A DNA stretch of 64,000 nt from Pseudomonadales bacterium (GTDB taxonomy: Bacteria > Pseudomonadota > Gammaproteobacteria > Pseudomonadales > Azotimanducaceae). The DNA is taken from assembly GCA_011525295.1 (NCBI GenBank), contig WTGV01000026.1, positions 124,001 to 188,000 of the forward strand, read 5' to 3'. The translations under genes were made by a program, and so were the position numbers. The stretch's first letter is position 1. Every line of letters begins with the position of its first letter. A model generated the notes under the pieces. It saw only the letters and a program-made list of their open reading frames with translations, searched no databases and was not told where the DNA came from. This document shows positions 1-10,381 of this stretch, one piece after another.

Positions 1-52
1 CTGGTCCCGTAAGGTTCCCATCACTCGACACCCCGAATATGCACGAGTCCAA

Positions 53-337
53 TCAGTATTGATCGGAGGCGTCGACAACAAGATAAAACGTCTCGCCGGG
101 TGCGATCATTCCTAAGTCTCGTCGAGCGATCTCCTCGATCAACGTATGACTGGAACGCAATTCGGCGATTTCCTCTCGTAATTCGAGATTACGCTGGAGA
201 ATCGATAAATTTAGTTCTTGTTGCGCCTCAATTTCGTACGCTAGTTGCTGGAGCGCGAAGAAGCCGTTGGGGCCGAACCAAAAAGTGTATTGAAAAGCAC
301 CAAGAATAAATAGTGCTATGCAGAAGAGTATCCGCAT
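53..337 (-). CDS. ftsB: Cell division protein FtsB
   Basis: A 94-residue bitopic inner-membrane protein of the divisome. In the known FtsQLB complex it pairs with FtsL and FtsQ in the periplasm and helps activate septal wall synthesis. The sequence shows a short N-terminus, one membrane helix (about residues 3-20), the family's WFGPNG motif at 20-25, a coiled coil rich in Glu, Gln and Leu (about 30-70), and the C-terminal [14 protein letters not shown] block. Length is normal. It follows eno, overlapping its end by about 20 bases, as in pseudomonads, where eno-ftsB-ispD is usual. Only about 50 bases remain beyond its stop before the window edge, so ispD cannot be confirmed. Confidence 0.93.
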   Translation of the reverse strand: MRILFCIALFILGAFQYTFWFGPNGFFALQQLAYEIEAQQELNLSILQRNLELREEIAELRSSHTLIEEIARRDLGMIAPGETFYLVVDASDQY

Positions 338-1638
338 TGGTGATCACGCTCCCTGTGAATTAGTATCTCTTTGAGGCCACCATATACCATGTGACCTACC
401 TGCGCTTCCATGCGCAAGAGTTGATTGTACTTAGAAATACGTTCCGAACGGCACAAAGATCCAGTTTTTATTTGTCCAGCGCCCGTTCCAACGGCGAGGT
501 CTGCGATGAAACTATCTTCGGTATCGCCTGACCTATGTGAGATTATTGTGTTATATCCGACCGACCAAGCTAAGCGCATGACGTTTAGCGTTTCAGTTAA
601 TGTTCCAATCTGATTGAGCTTGATCAAAATCGAGTTAGCTACGCCTTTCTCAATGCCACGTTGCAAAAAATTTGTGTTCGTGACAAAGATGTCATCCCCC
701 ACTAGCTGAATGTCTTTTCCTAGTCTTTCCGTGAGTAATCTCCAAGAGTTCCAGTCGCTCTCAGCCAATCCATCTTCAATAGACTTTATGGGAAAGTCAT
801 TGACCAGTTCTTGCAAGTAAGAAACAAATTGTTCACCGGTAAGAGTTTGATTCTGTCCTTTCAGTACGTAGTTAGTCGAGTCAAAGAACTCGGTTGCGGC
901 ACAATCCAAAGCTAAAACGACGTCAACTCCAGGTTGGTAGCCTGCCTTTTCTATTGCTTCGGTAAGAAAATCGAGCGCGGCGCGGTCGGAATCTAGATTG
1001 GGGGCGAAACCGCCTTCATCGCCAACGGCGGTGGAATGCCCTTCCTCGGCGAGCAGGCGTTTTAATATCTGAAATATTTCAGCACCGCATCTGATTGCCG
1101 AGGCAATATCCGACATGCCGACGGGTACAAGCATAAATTCTTGAATATCTATATTGTTGTTAGCGTGCGCGCCACCATTTAGTACATTCATCATGGGAAC
1201 CGGCATGCGAACATCATCGTTGTTGGACCAATTCGCAAGGTGTTCATAAAGCTGAAGTCCCTGCTCATTCGCTTGGGCGCGTGCAAACGCGCCAGAAACA
1301 CTGAGAATGGCATTGGCACCAAGACGAGTTTTTCTTTCAGTGCCGTCGAGGTCAATGAGTGTTTGATCGAGCGATTCTTGCTCAACCTCATTAAGGCTAG
1401 TAAGGACTGGCGAGATAGTCTGTTCAACATTGAGAACGACACCCTGTACGCCTTTACCCAAATACCGTTGGGACTCAGCGTCCCTGAGCTCGAGCGCTTC
1501 TTCCGCGCCGACTGAAGCACCGGAAGGAACTAGAAAGCTACCAACCGCTCCAGACTTCAACCGAACAGTTGTTTCTACAGTTGGATTGCCTCTCGAATCG
1601 AGTAGCTCGACTGCGTGAAGTGCCCTGATCGTGCTCAT
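316..1638 (-). CDS. eno: Enolase (phosphopyruvate hydratase)
   Basis: A cytoplasmic glycolytic enzyme that interconverts 2-phosphoglycerate and phosphoenolpyruvate; in many gammaproteobacteria it is also a degradosome partner. The 440 residues begin with the family's [18 protein letters not shown] region. The substrate-loop area [15 protein letters not shown], the metal-binding stretch ending in [11 protein letters not shown] and GDDIFVTN, and the signature [14 protein letters not shown] followed by [19 protein letters not shown] are all intact. The C-terminus runs some residues past the usual end and overlaps ftsB. The start overlaps the kdsA stop by four bases, so translation is probably coupled. 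Order kdsA-eno-ftsB is ancestral for the class. Confidence 0.97.
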   Translation of the reverse strand: MSTIRALHAVELLDSRGNPTVETTVRLKSGAVGSFLVPSGASVGAEEALELRDAESQRYLGKGVQGVVLNVEQTISPVLTSLNEVEQESLDQTLIDLDGTERKTRLGANAILSVSGAFARAQANEQGLQLYEHLANWSNNDDVRMPVPMMNVLNGGAHANNNIDIQEFMLVPVGMSDIASAIRCGAEIFQILKRLLAEEGHSTAVGDEGGFAPNLDSDRAALDFLTEAIEKAGYQPGVDVVLALDCAATEFFDSTNYVLKGQNQTLTGEQFVSYLQELVNDFPIKSIEDGLAESDWNSWRLLTERLGKDIQLVGDDIFVTNTNFLQRGIEKGVANSILIKLNQIGTLTETLNVMRLAWSVGYNTIISHRSGDTEDSFIADLAVGTGAGQIKTGSLCRSERISKYNQLLRMEAQVGHMVYGGLKEILIHRERDHQCGYSSA

Positions 1639-2471
1639 GAGACCGACTGTTCGATATAGTCGTAAGACTTAACGATCGCGTCTAGTTCAATCAGTTCTTT
1701 GAGTAATGGTTCCATGAGGTGTAGTGGCCAGGCATTCGGCCCGTCGGATTTTGCCTCCTCAGGGTTGGGATGGGTTTCCATAAAGAGACCGTCAACTCCC
1801 ACTGCCGTCGCTGCACGTGCGAGTACAGGGATCATTTCTCGCTGTCCACCTGACCGACCACCTAAACCACCAGGCATTTGAACGGAGTGCGTAGCATCGA
1901 ACACGACAGGACATTCTGTCTGACGCATGATTACTAATGAACGCATATCCGATACTAGATTGTTGTATCCAAAGCTCACGCCACGTTCACATACCAATAT
2001 GCTGTCATTACCGGTGGCCTTGGCCTTGTTCACCACATGCACCATGTCTGTTGGTGCGAGAAATTGTCCCTTTTTAATATTTACTGGTAAACCCTGACGG
2101 CAAACGTTTTGTATGTAGTCAGTCTGTCGACACAAAAAAGCTGGGGTTTGGAGAATTGAAACTACCTCGGCGACTTCGTCAAGTGGGGTATATTCATGTA
2201 CGTCCGTAAGAACGGGCACCTGCACTTCATCTTTGACCTTTTGTAATATCCGCAATCCTTCTTCAAAACCAAGGCCACGATAGCTACCTAGCGAGGAGCG
2301 GTTGGCTTTGTCAAAAGAACTCTTAAAAACGAAGGGGATTTCCAAACGATCAGTTATGTCTTTGAGCGTCTGCGCAGTATCTAGTGCAAGCTCTTCCGTT
2401 TCAATTACACAAGGGCCAGAAATCAAAAATATTGGAGCGCGATTCCCGACTTCAAAGTCTAACAGTTTCAT
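1635..2471 (-). CDS. kdsA: 3-deoxy-8-phosphooctulonate synthase (Kdo-8-P synthase)
   Basis: Condenses phosphoenolpyruvate with arabinose 5-phosphate to give Kdo-8-phosphate, the precursor of the inner-core sugar of lipopolysaccharide. The 278-residue length is typical. Visible family features are the N-terminal SGPCVIE block (about 19-25), [12 protein letters not shown] (about 49-60), the VLTDVHE strand, the QTDYIQN loop and the C-terminal [14 protein letters not shown] helix. It lies between pyrG and eno, with two bases to the pyrG stop and a four-base overlap with eno. Its presence, with lpxB, lpxD and fabZ in the same window, shows that the cell makes LPS. Confidence 0.97.
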   Translation of the reverse strand: MKLLDFEVGNRAPIFLISGPCVIETEELALDTAQTLKDITDRLEIPFVFKSSFDKANRSSLGSYRGLGFEEGLRILQKVKDEVQVPVLTDVHEYTPLDEVAEVVSILQTPAFLCRQTDYIQNVCRQGLPVNIKKGQFLAPTDMVHVVNKAKATGNDSILVCERGVSFGYNNLVSDMRSLVIMRQTECPVVFDATHSVQMPGGLGGRSGGQREMIPVLARAATAVGVDGLFMETHPNPEEAKSDGPNAWPLHLMEPLLKELIELDAIVKSYDYIEQSVS

Positions 2472-2473
2472 GC

Positions 2474-4126
<1,653 letters not shown>

Positions 4127-4334
4127 CTAAACTGCCGAGCCGTGGTTGGGAAAATCACGAACTGAGATTTTAATTAGCGGCGTGTTAAAGCTAGCTTAAT
4201 CTTCTTGCAATTTGCGGGTAAAAACACAGTAGAGTATTGTCGTTTATCTAGGCACGGGACAAACACTAACTGGAATTTTCGGTGGGAATGAACCAACTTT
4301 GCTTGCTTCATTTGTCCCTCGAAAATAGTTGTTG

Positions 4335-6329
4335 TTATTCAGATAGATTTGGGAGCTTAGGTAGTTCTTCCTTTATTTTGTCCAAGTCCACACTTTCCAT
4401 CATGTCGACCATCTGTTTGTCGTCAACCGTGAGGAATTCTTTCAATTGATCTCTCTCTTGATCGGATAAGTCGGCTGACATAAACGTGCCCGAGAACATC
4501 AAAGCCGACCTAGCAGCCTGCGATCGTAAATTGTTATTGGGAAGTTCACGAATCCCAGCTTCCAAGTGACTAAACGGGGAGCGTTGACCAACACTGAATG
4601 CTAGAGTCTGCAAGAATTCTTCACGTTCATGTTTTGGCAACTGATTTCCCAATTTAATCGCGTCAGCGATTCTCTCTTCTTCTTCCAATTGCCAAGCAAT
4701 GCGTTCGTAAGCCTCTATTTTTGATTCACCCTCGCGAATTCTTGGCAAAAGTGCAATTGCTTTATCTACATCTCTAAAAGAAATCCATTCTACAACCGTA
4801 GCTTCTAACGCGGTTGTTCCTTCTTTCAATGGTGTTTGAAGTGCCATTTCAAAGGCAATATCTGGATCAGATTTCGCCCAACTTTCAAAAACAGAATCGA
4901 GATATTGTTGCCTTGTCGCATCGTCCAATAGGGATGAGTCGGAGTTTAGCCAAGCAATAGTAGCAATAGGGTCCGCACCTGTAGCATCAGAAATAATTTG
5001 CGTAATGAAATAATGGTTTAGGGAAGTGCGAACCGAAAACTCGCCTTCGGGTCGTTCATTTGCCGGGGTCTCAGGCCAAATACTCATCATCGGTAGAAGT
5101 TCGATCGCTTCCAGCGGAGAGTCTCGCGATAGCCTTTGCGCGACCTTCAGATATGCTTGGTCATGAAATTCCGCCGGAAAGTGATTCATTGAGACAAGTA
5201 CCAAGTGCGGATTTGTTGTTGCCCAATGGCCGATGACTTCTTCAGTTATTTCGGCTTGAAAACTCCTAACGTCCTCATGCTGCAACCTGTTCCACAGTGC
5301 GTCCGGATCGGCAGCAAACCACGTTTGGCTGACGCCGGACAGTAAGTTCACGTCGATATCGTCGTCTAAGCGCAATATGAACTCGAAAACACCAGCGGGG
5401 TCTTCTTTTGATACGTCCGCCACCACGTCTGCTCCCCTGCCAGCCATCATGGATCTAAGAAACTCAGGAACGTTGACAGTTGGTACTCTGTCGAATAGTT
5501 CAAGAACCGTGGGTAAAGAGTCCAAACCCTCCGCTAGAACGTAACGTACAGCTTTTCGCTCTAGTTGAATCATTTCGTAGAAACTACCCGCGTCAGCACT
5601 TGCAAATTCGGATTCTAATTCATCCAAGGAGATTGGGCTCTGATCTTGTTGCCGTCGATCGATCAAGTTGTTTATATAGTCTTCTTCGTACCCTAACTCC
5701 GTACCGATGTCAAACAAATCCGCTCGAGAAAGAAATTTTCCTCCACTAATTAGTCCTCGAAATCCCAGACTTCGCAACCCACTGCCGAGCGTTGTCAAAA
5801 ACTCGATAGCTTCGTCCGTTTGCACTGGACTCCACTCACGCATAACACCGTATAAAACCGACTCCTGATCTTGCTCGTCTATTTGTTCAATCAGCATATG
5901 TGCTTTGGCTTCGTTCACGCCAATTAATTTTGTCAGAACGATGCACTGTACCCAATACTTCGAGTCAAGTGATCCTAATGCGTTAGGGACTTCAAGGGTG
6001 TCGTGAAATACTTTCAACAACACATCCTCAGACGCGCCAGCGACGACACGTAGCAACGCACGTTTGGTATCAAATAAGCTATTGGACTGTTCCACTATAT
6101 CGGCAAGAGAGTGAAACGTAGCGATCGAACCGGTCTGAGGTTGGGACAAGACAGAGTCTGAGTCTCGAGTATCTGAAGCTTGATGGTCGCTTTGTTGCGT
6201 TTCAGAATCTTGTACGAGTGCTCTCGAATTTTCCCGGTTCAACAAAAACGGTGTCGCCAGAATTCCAACGCAAATTAAGAAGCAAATTATGAGGGCAACA
6301 ATATATATGCTTTTTTTGGACTTATTCAT
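4335..6329 (-). CDS. Exported alpha-helical repeat protein, type A copy 1 (unknown function)
   Basis: I do not recognise a named family. The 664-residue product has a basic N-terminus and a hydrophobic helix (about 8-30) without a clear cleavage site, so it is probably anchored with the rest in the periplasm. A Ser/Gln/Asp-rich linker follows to about residue 75. The remainder looks wholly alpha-helical, with recurring units in which Trp precedes a DP-x-x-A motif, for example SWAKSDPDIAF near 485, suggesting a TPR- or HEAT-like solenoid. It starts seven bases after the B1 gene and is probably co-translated with it. It is clearly paralogous to the gene at 8381-10375 (shared FEMALQTPL, EATVV and LLPR-REG stretches) and more distantly to the two type B genes. 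It has no recognisable catalytic motif. Confidence 0.9.
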   Translation of the reverse strand: MNKSKKSIYIVALIICFLICVGILATPFLLNRENSRALVQDSETQQSDHQASDTRDSDSVLSQPQTGSIATFHSLADIVEQSNSLFDTKRALLRVVAGASEDVLLKVFHDTLEVPNALGSLDSKYWVQCIVLTKLIGVNEAKAHMLIEQIDEQDQESVLYGVMREWSPVQTDEAIEFLTTLGSGLRSLGFRGLISGGKFLSRADLFDIGTELGYEEDYINNLIDRRQQDQSPISLDELESEFASADAGSFYEMIQLERKAVRYVLAEGLDSLPTVLELFDRVPTVNVPEFLRSMMAGRGADVVADVSKEDPAGVFEFILRLDDDIDVNLLSGVSQTWFAADPDALWNRLQHEDVRSFQAEITEEVIGHWATTNPHLVLVSMNHFPAEFHDQAYLKVAQRLSRDSPLEAIELLPMMSIWPETPANERPEGEFSVRTSLNHYFITQIISDATGADPIATIAWLNSDSSLLDDATRQQYLDSVFESWAKSDPDIAFEMALQTPLKEGTTALEATVVEWISFRDVDKAIALLPRIREGESKIEAYERIAWQLEEEERIADAIKLGNQLPKHEREEFLQTLAFSVGQRSPFSHLEAGIRELPNNNLRSQAARSALMFSGTFMSADLSDQERDQLKEFLTVDDKQMVDMMESVDLDKIKEELPKLPNLSE

Positions 6330-6336
6330 GATGGGC

Positions 6337-8169
6337 TCATCGACTCAATAGTAATTTAACACGTTGCAACTCAGACGGATTTACATACTCCATGAGAGTG
6401 TCTACATCATCCGTCGATAGAGGCTCCTTGTCTTCTTGAAACGAACTAAATAAGAGTACGTTTTCGGCGATTTCGGATTGTGCGTTCTTCGCCGGTATGT
6501 TGGGGAGTATCTCCAATATCTTTTCAAGTGGTTCTTGTGTAGCTATAGAAAACGTCATGCTGTCGTAGAAACTAGTCTGTGCTTTTTTAGGAAGAGTTTT
6601 TCCTAGTTCAATCGCTTCATCCGTCCTTTTTTTAAAAATGAGTCCTCTCGATACGGATTCAAAGGCAGCTAATTGAGTCGGACCCGGTCGAACTCTGTTT
6701 AACAAGCGCATAGCAATGTCAGTGTCTGAGAAGCTGAGCTCGTCAATCACGATGGCTTCTAAGCCAATCTCTTTCGTGCCTTTGATCGGGCGACTCAATG
6801 CTAAATCGATAGCTTTGTCGGCATTTTGATCAGTTAATTTCTCTAGAAAAGATTTGAGGAGACGATCTCGATACCTTTCAATTTCTGAATCAGACACGAC
6901 CCAATGAAACGCTGCATCAGGATCGGAATCGAGCCATGAGTCGACTATGATTAGCGCTGCTTGTTCCTGCTTTACGGCTTCTGACATCTCCGGTAAGACG
7001 GTAAGTGCATCCTCTATTGACTCGTTTGACAATTGAGCTATTAGGTGCATTCGAGCGGTGTCTCTTAACTCGGAAGGAACACTGTCGACCGAGTTCAAGA
7101 ACTTTGTCGGATCGAGTTGAACCCAAGATGACACAACAGTTTGTTGCAAACGATCGCGAACTCTAGAAGGTTCAAGTAGGCTTACTCGAGTTAACGCACT
7201 ATCTGGATCGATGCGTGCCCAAGTATTGATTACCGATGTAAGCATCGAACCGAACACATCGTTAGGAGTTGTTAATGCATAGTCGAACGCGGATTCTGGT
7301 TCGCTGAGTGCGACCTTCGACAAAATGCTCTTTCTCAATTTGAAATTCAGAGTAGGGCTAACGATCGAACTGAGTAAATTGTCGGTCTCTGATACACCGT
7401 ACTTATCGATCATGGCATTCGCTACATGTTTTATTCGGAAAAAGTTCTTTTCGAGATGGCTTGTCGGGTCGTTGATCAACTCAGTCCACGCTTCATCTAG
7501 GTCGGCTAAATCGATTTGCAGTTTGTATGCACGCACTGCTCGTTCTACATAGGCTAAATCGCCAAATTCGGTGCCTAAATCCATGAGGGTTGCTTCAGGC
7601 AAGCTTAGATTTGCGTCGATAATCCCTCTCAGTGCGATCGGATGGATCGACGCATCTTGGTTCCGCGCAAATTCAACGGCACCATCAAAATCTTTACTCG
7701 CCCACGCATGCATTATTCCATAGAGCATATATTTGGCATCTTCTATTGGTTGTGCCTCGTAAAGAGAAACTGCTTGCTCGAGATTCATAGGAGCTAGCTG
7801 AGCACTTATTAACGAGATGAGTTCGGACTTCCAACCGCGATCTTCTTTGGAGTACATTCTTTTCGTAGCCTGTCTGAACAAGTCGATGAGTTTCGCCTCA
7901 TCCGCCGTCCCGATAAGATCGTAAGCCGCACTCAAACGACGTAAATCGTCCGTGTAATCCTGAAAGAGATCCTGAATAGACGCAATGGTTGATGTCGTTT
8001 CATCTAGTAACTTACTATGCACACCAGCATCGAGTTCAGCTTCGGCGGAGTCTTGAACGACACTGGTTGAAGCAGCGAATAATTGCGAGCTTAGGACGCA
8101 GAAAGAGAGTGCAAAGAGCACCACGACGTTTGTTGCTCGACAACTCCCCGCCCAGCGGATACCGGTCAT
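6337..8169 (-). CDS. Exported alpha-helical repeat protein, type B copy 1 (unknown function)
   Basis: A 610-residue product of unknown function. The ATG at 8169 is chosen over an in-frame TTG 15 bases upstream because an AGGAG lies seven bases before it. The equivalent position in the paralogue at 10382-12211 has the same GAGGAGAAC context. An N-terminal signal peptide is apparent (hydrophobic stretch about 15-31, then LFAAS), so the mature protein is likely soluble in the periplasm. The rest is helical repeats with W-x3-DP-x2-A motifs: TWARIDPDSA, SWVQLDPTKF, SWLDSDPDAAF. It resembles copy 2 along its whole length (shared AAYDLIG, KYMLYG, TPNDVFGSMLT). It precedes A1; 211 bases separate it from A2, enough for its own promoter. 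Confidence 0.9.
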   Translation of the reverse strand: MTGIRWAGSCRATNVVVLFALSFCVLSSQLFAASTSVVQDSAEAELDAGVHSKLLDETTSTIASIQDLFQDYTDDLRRLSAAYDLIGTADEAKLIDLFRQATKRMYSKEDRGWKSELISLISAQLAPMNLEQAVSLYEAQPIEDAKYMLYGIMHAWASKDFDGAVEFARNQDASIHPIALRGIIDANLSLPEATLMDLGTEFGDLAYVERAVRAYKLQIDLADLDEAWTELINDPTSHLEKNFFRIKHVANAMIDKYGVSETDNLLSSIVSPTLNFKLRKSILSKVALSEPESAFDYALTTPNDVFGSMLTSVINTWARIDPDSALTRVSLLEPSRVRDRLQQTVVSSWVQLDPTKFLNSVDSVPSELRDTARMHLIAQLSNESIEDALTVLPEMSEAVKQEQAALIIVDSWLDSDPDAAFHWVVSDSEIERYRDRLLKSFLEKLTDQNADKAIDLALSRPIKGTKEIGLEAIVIDELSFSDTDIAMRLLNRVRPGPTQLAAFESVSRGLIFKKRTDEAIELGKTLPKKAQTSFYDSMTFSIATQEPLEKILEILPNIPAKNAQSEIAENVLLFSSFQEDKEPLSTDDVDTLMEYVNPSELQRVKLLLSR

Positions 8170-8380
8170 AAGTGTTCTCCTCAAGTCGTACTACAGGATA
8201 TAGTTATATACCACAAGTACTAAGTTTGTGCTCTAGCAATACTGAAAAATGCGCGAAAATCGTGAAGTAAACGGAGATTTGTGCTATACGCAGGTCAAAC
8301 GCGCATTCGTTTTCGCAGACGGTCGGTCGACTAAATAGACTGTCATCGAAGAATTCGGCGTCGCCTCAAGTATAGCAACG

Positions 8381-10375
8381 CTACTCTTCACTCTTGGGGG
8401 GATCTTCATGTATTCGATCCCTGAACATGCGCCTTCCAATTTCGAGCAATCTTTTTTCGCGGTCGGTCAGAAACTCTTTGAGTTGATCCAGCTGTTTATT
8501 GGTGACTTTTGGGGCCATTTTAGGAACGTTGTAAGCGAACATGAGCCTCGACATTAGCGCTTTCGACTGCAACTCTTGTGTTGGAAGTGCGCGTAACCCT
8601 TCGATCAAACGATCAAATGGTTCGCGATCACCCACTCGCGATGCTAGAGCCTCGTTATATTCCTCACGTTCTTTCTCCGGCAGGTCGCTGCCCAAATGAA
8701 GCGCGTGTGAGATCTTGTCAAGCTCTTCTAACCGGTACATGACTCGGCGATAAGCGGAGAATTTTGTTTTACCTTCGCGGACTCTGGGTAACAACTTGAT
8801 AGCGTGATCTACATCCTCTCTCGCCACCCAACCCACGACTGTTGCTTCAAAACCCGTAGTATTGGCTGTCAACGGGGTCTGCAGAGCCATTTCGAAAGCT
8901 TTGTTGGGATCGGACCCAGCCCAACTTTGAAATGCTACATTCAAAAAACCTATCTTCATCGAGTCGTCCAAATTAGAATTTTCAGACTCTATCCACTCAA
9001 TCGTCAAAATTGGATCTGCTTCCGCAGCAGCAGAAATAGTCCGCCTGACGGCAAAATGATGTACCTCAGTGCGATCGAAATTTCTTTTACGATCTGCGCG
9101 CTCACTACGAGTCAGAGACCAGTCGCTTGTCTCACGCAAAAGTTCGAGCGCTTGGAGAGGAGAGTTTTCCGCTCGTTCTAGTGCGACTTGAGCATACACG
9201 AGATCGTGATATTCTGCCGGAAATTGATCCAATGAGACTAGTGCGAGATCGGGTTCCCGCATAGTCCAGTATCTGATGACGTCTTCAGTTATTTCGTGCC
9301 GGTCGTACTCAAGATCTTTGCTTTCTAACCGATTCCATAGTGTTTCTGGGTCTCTATCGAACCACACTTCGCACACTGCGGAGAGCAAGTCCACATCAAG
9401 GGGCGTACCCAAATTCACGAAATACTCAAACACCCGTTCTGGGTCGCTCCGTGCAATGGAAGAGACCAGCCTGGATTGAGTTCCATCGAAGGACATCCGT
9501 ACGGTCGGGGACATGATGTCTACCGATTGCTCGTCGAAGAGTTCAAGAACTCGTGGCAACGAGTCCAACCCCTCTTCAAGAACGTAACTCGAAGCATCTT
9601 GCAGGACCTCGTGAAATCGGTATTGACCATTGGAGATTAGGTTTTCAAGTTCTGTCGCGATGTCATCCAATGACGCTTGCTCTTGTACCCGCTGATGCCG
9701 GTCGAACAAGCCAATCAGGTAGTCCTCTAAAAATCCTAGTTCTATGCCCATTTCAATGAAGTTCGAACGGTCGACGGAAGTATTACCGTCGATCAGTCCT
9801 AACAGTCCCTTTCTTTGCAACCCCTTGCTGAACAGAGCTAAGAACTTGACCGCTTCGTCCACATGCATCTGGTTCCATTCACGCATCACACCGTATACCA
9901 CAACCTGTGCGGTTTGTCCTTCAAGCTGCTCAAAAAGGGTCTGAACCGTGTTGCTGTCCACATCGAGTAATTTAAAGAGTACGACACTCCTTAGCCAATG
10001 AGTCGTTTGAATGGAATCAAATGCCAATGGATATTCGCGAGTTTCATGAAATATTTCCACAAGCTCCTGTTCAGTCGCTTCATCAACTAGGCGAAGCAAC
10101 GATCGTTTTAAGTCAAATGGACTTTCGTATTTGGTCAAAGCATCAAAGAGCGAGTCTTCGTTCAAATTCGTACTATTTTGACGCGACGACTCAACAGATT
10201 TTGAATCTACAACTTGTTGATTACTACGATCGCTGTCTTGTATTTCGATGTTTTTTTCGAGCACATCAGCGTTTGCCGGCTGCGTAAGATAAAACGAACC
10301 AACAACAATACCCACGCCCACAACAATTGATATTGTTGCTGCTAGAACACGATATGATTGCTTACTCTGGTTCAT
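8381..10375 (-). CDS. Exported alpha-helical repeat protein, type A copy 2 (unknown function)
   Basis: Paralogue of the gene at 4335-6329, identical in length (664 residues) but clearly diverged, so this is an old duplication. The N-terminal hydrophobic helix (about 9-31) is followed by QPANAD. That could be a signal peptidase site, so this copy may be released whereas copy 1 looks anchored. Next come a low-complexity Ser/Asn/Gln linker and helical repeats: VVYGVMREW, a segment with FDRDPETLW, and SWAGSDPNKAFEMALQTPL. It starts six bases after the type B2 stop, matching the B-A spacing of the other unit, so the two proteins are probably made together. No enzymatic motif is visible. Function is unknown. 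Confidence 0.9.
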   Translation of the reverse strand: MNQSKQSYRVLAATISIVVGVGIVVGSFYLTQPANADVLEKNIEIQDSDRSNQQVVDSKSVESSRQNSTNLNEDSLFDALTKYESPFDLKRSLLRLVDEATEQELVEIFHETREYPLAFDSIQTTHWLRSVVLFKLLDVDSNTVQTLFEQLEGQTAQVVVYGVMREWNQMHVDEAVKFLALFSKGLQRKGLLGLIDGNTSVDRSNFIEMGIELGFLEDYLIGLFDRHQRVQEQASLDDIATELENLISNGQYRFHEVLQDASSYVLEEGLDSLPRVLELFDEQSVDIMSPTVRMSFDGTQSRLVSSIARSDPERVFEYFVNLGTPLDVDLLSAVCEVWFDRDPETLWNRLESKDLEYDRHEITEDVIRYWTMREPDLALVSLDQFPAEYHDLVYAQVALERAENSPLQALELLRETSDWSLTRSERADRKRNFDRTEVHHFAVRRTISAAAEADPILTIEWIESENSNLDDSMKIGFLNVAFQSWAGSDPNKAFEMALQTPLTANTTGFEATVVGWVAREDVDHAIKLLPRVREGKTKFSAYRRVMYRLEELDKISHALHLGSDLPEKEREEYNEALASRVGDREPFDRLIEGLRALPTQELQSKALMSRLMFAYNVPKMAPKVTNKQLDQLKEFLTDREKRLLEIGRRMFRDRIHEDPPKSEE

Positions 10376-10381
10376 ATTTGT

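Noticed and set aside
4256-4320. GGGACAAA and TTTGTCCC pairing downstream of the A1 gene as a terminator
   Set aside because: The arms are separated by about 49 bases, too far for a convincing intrinsic terminator, and no T run follows.
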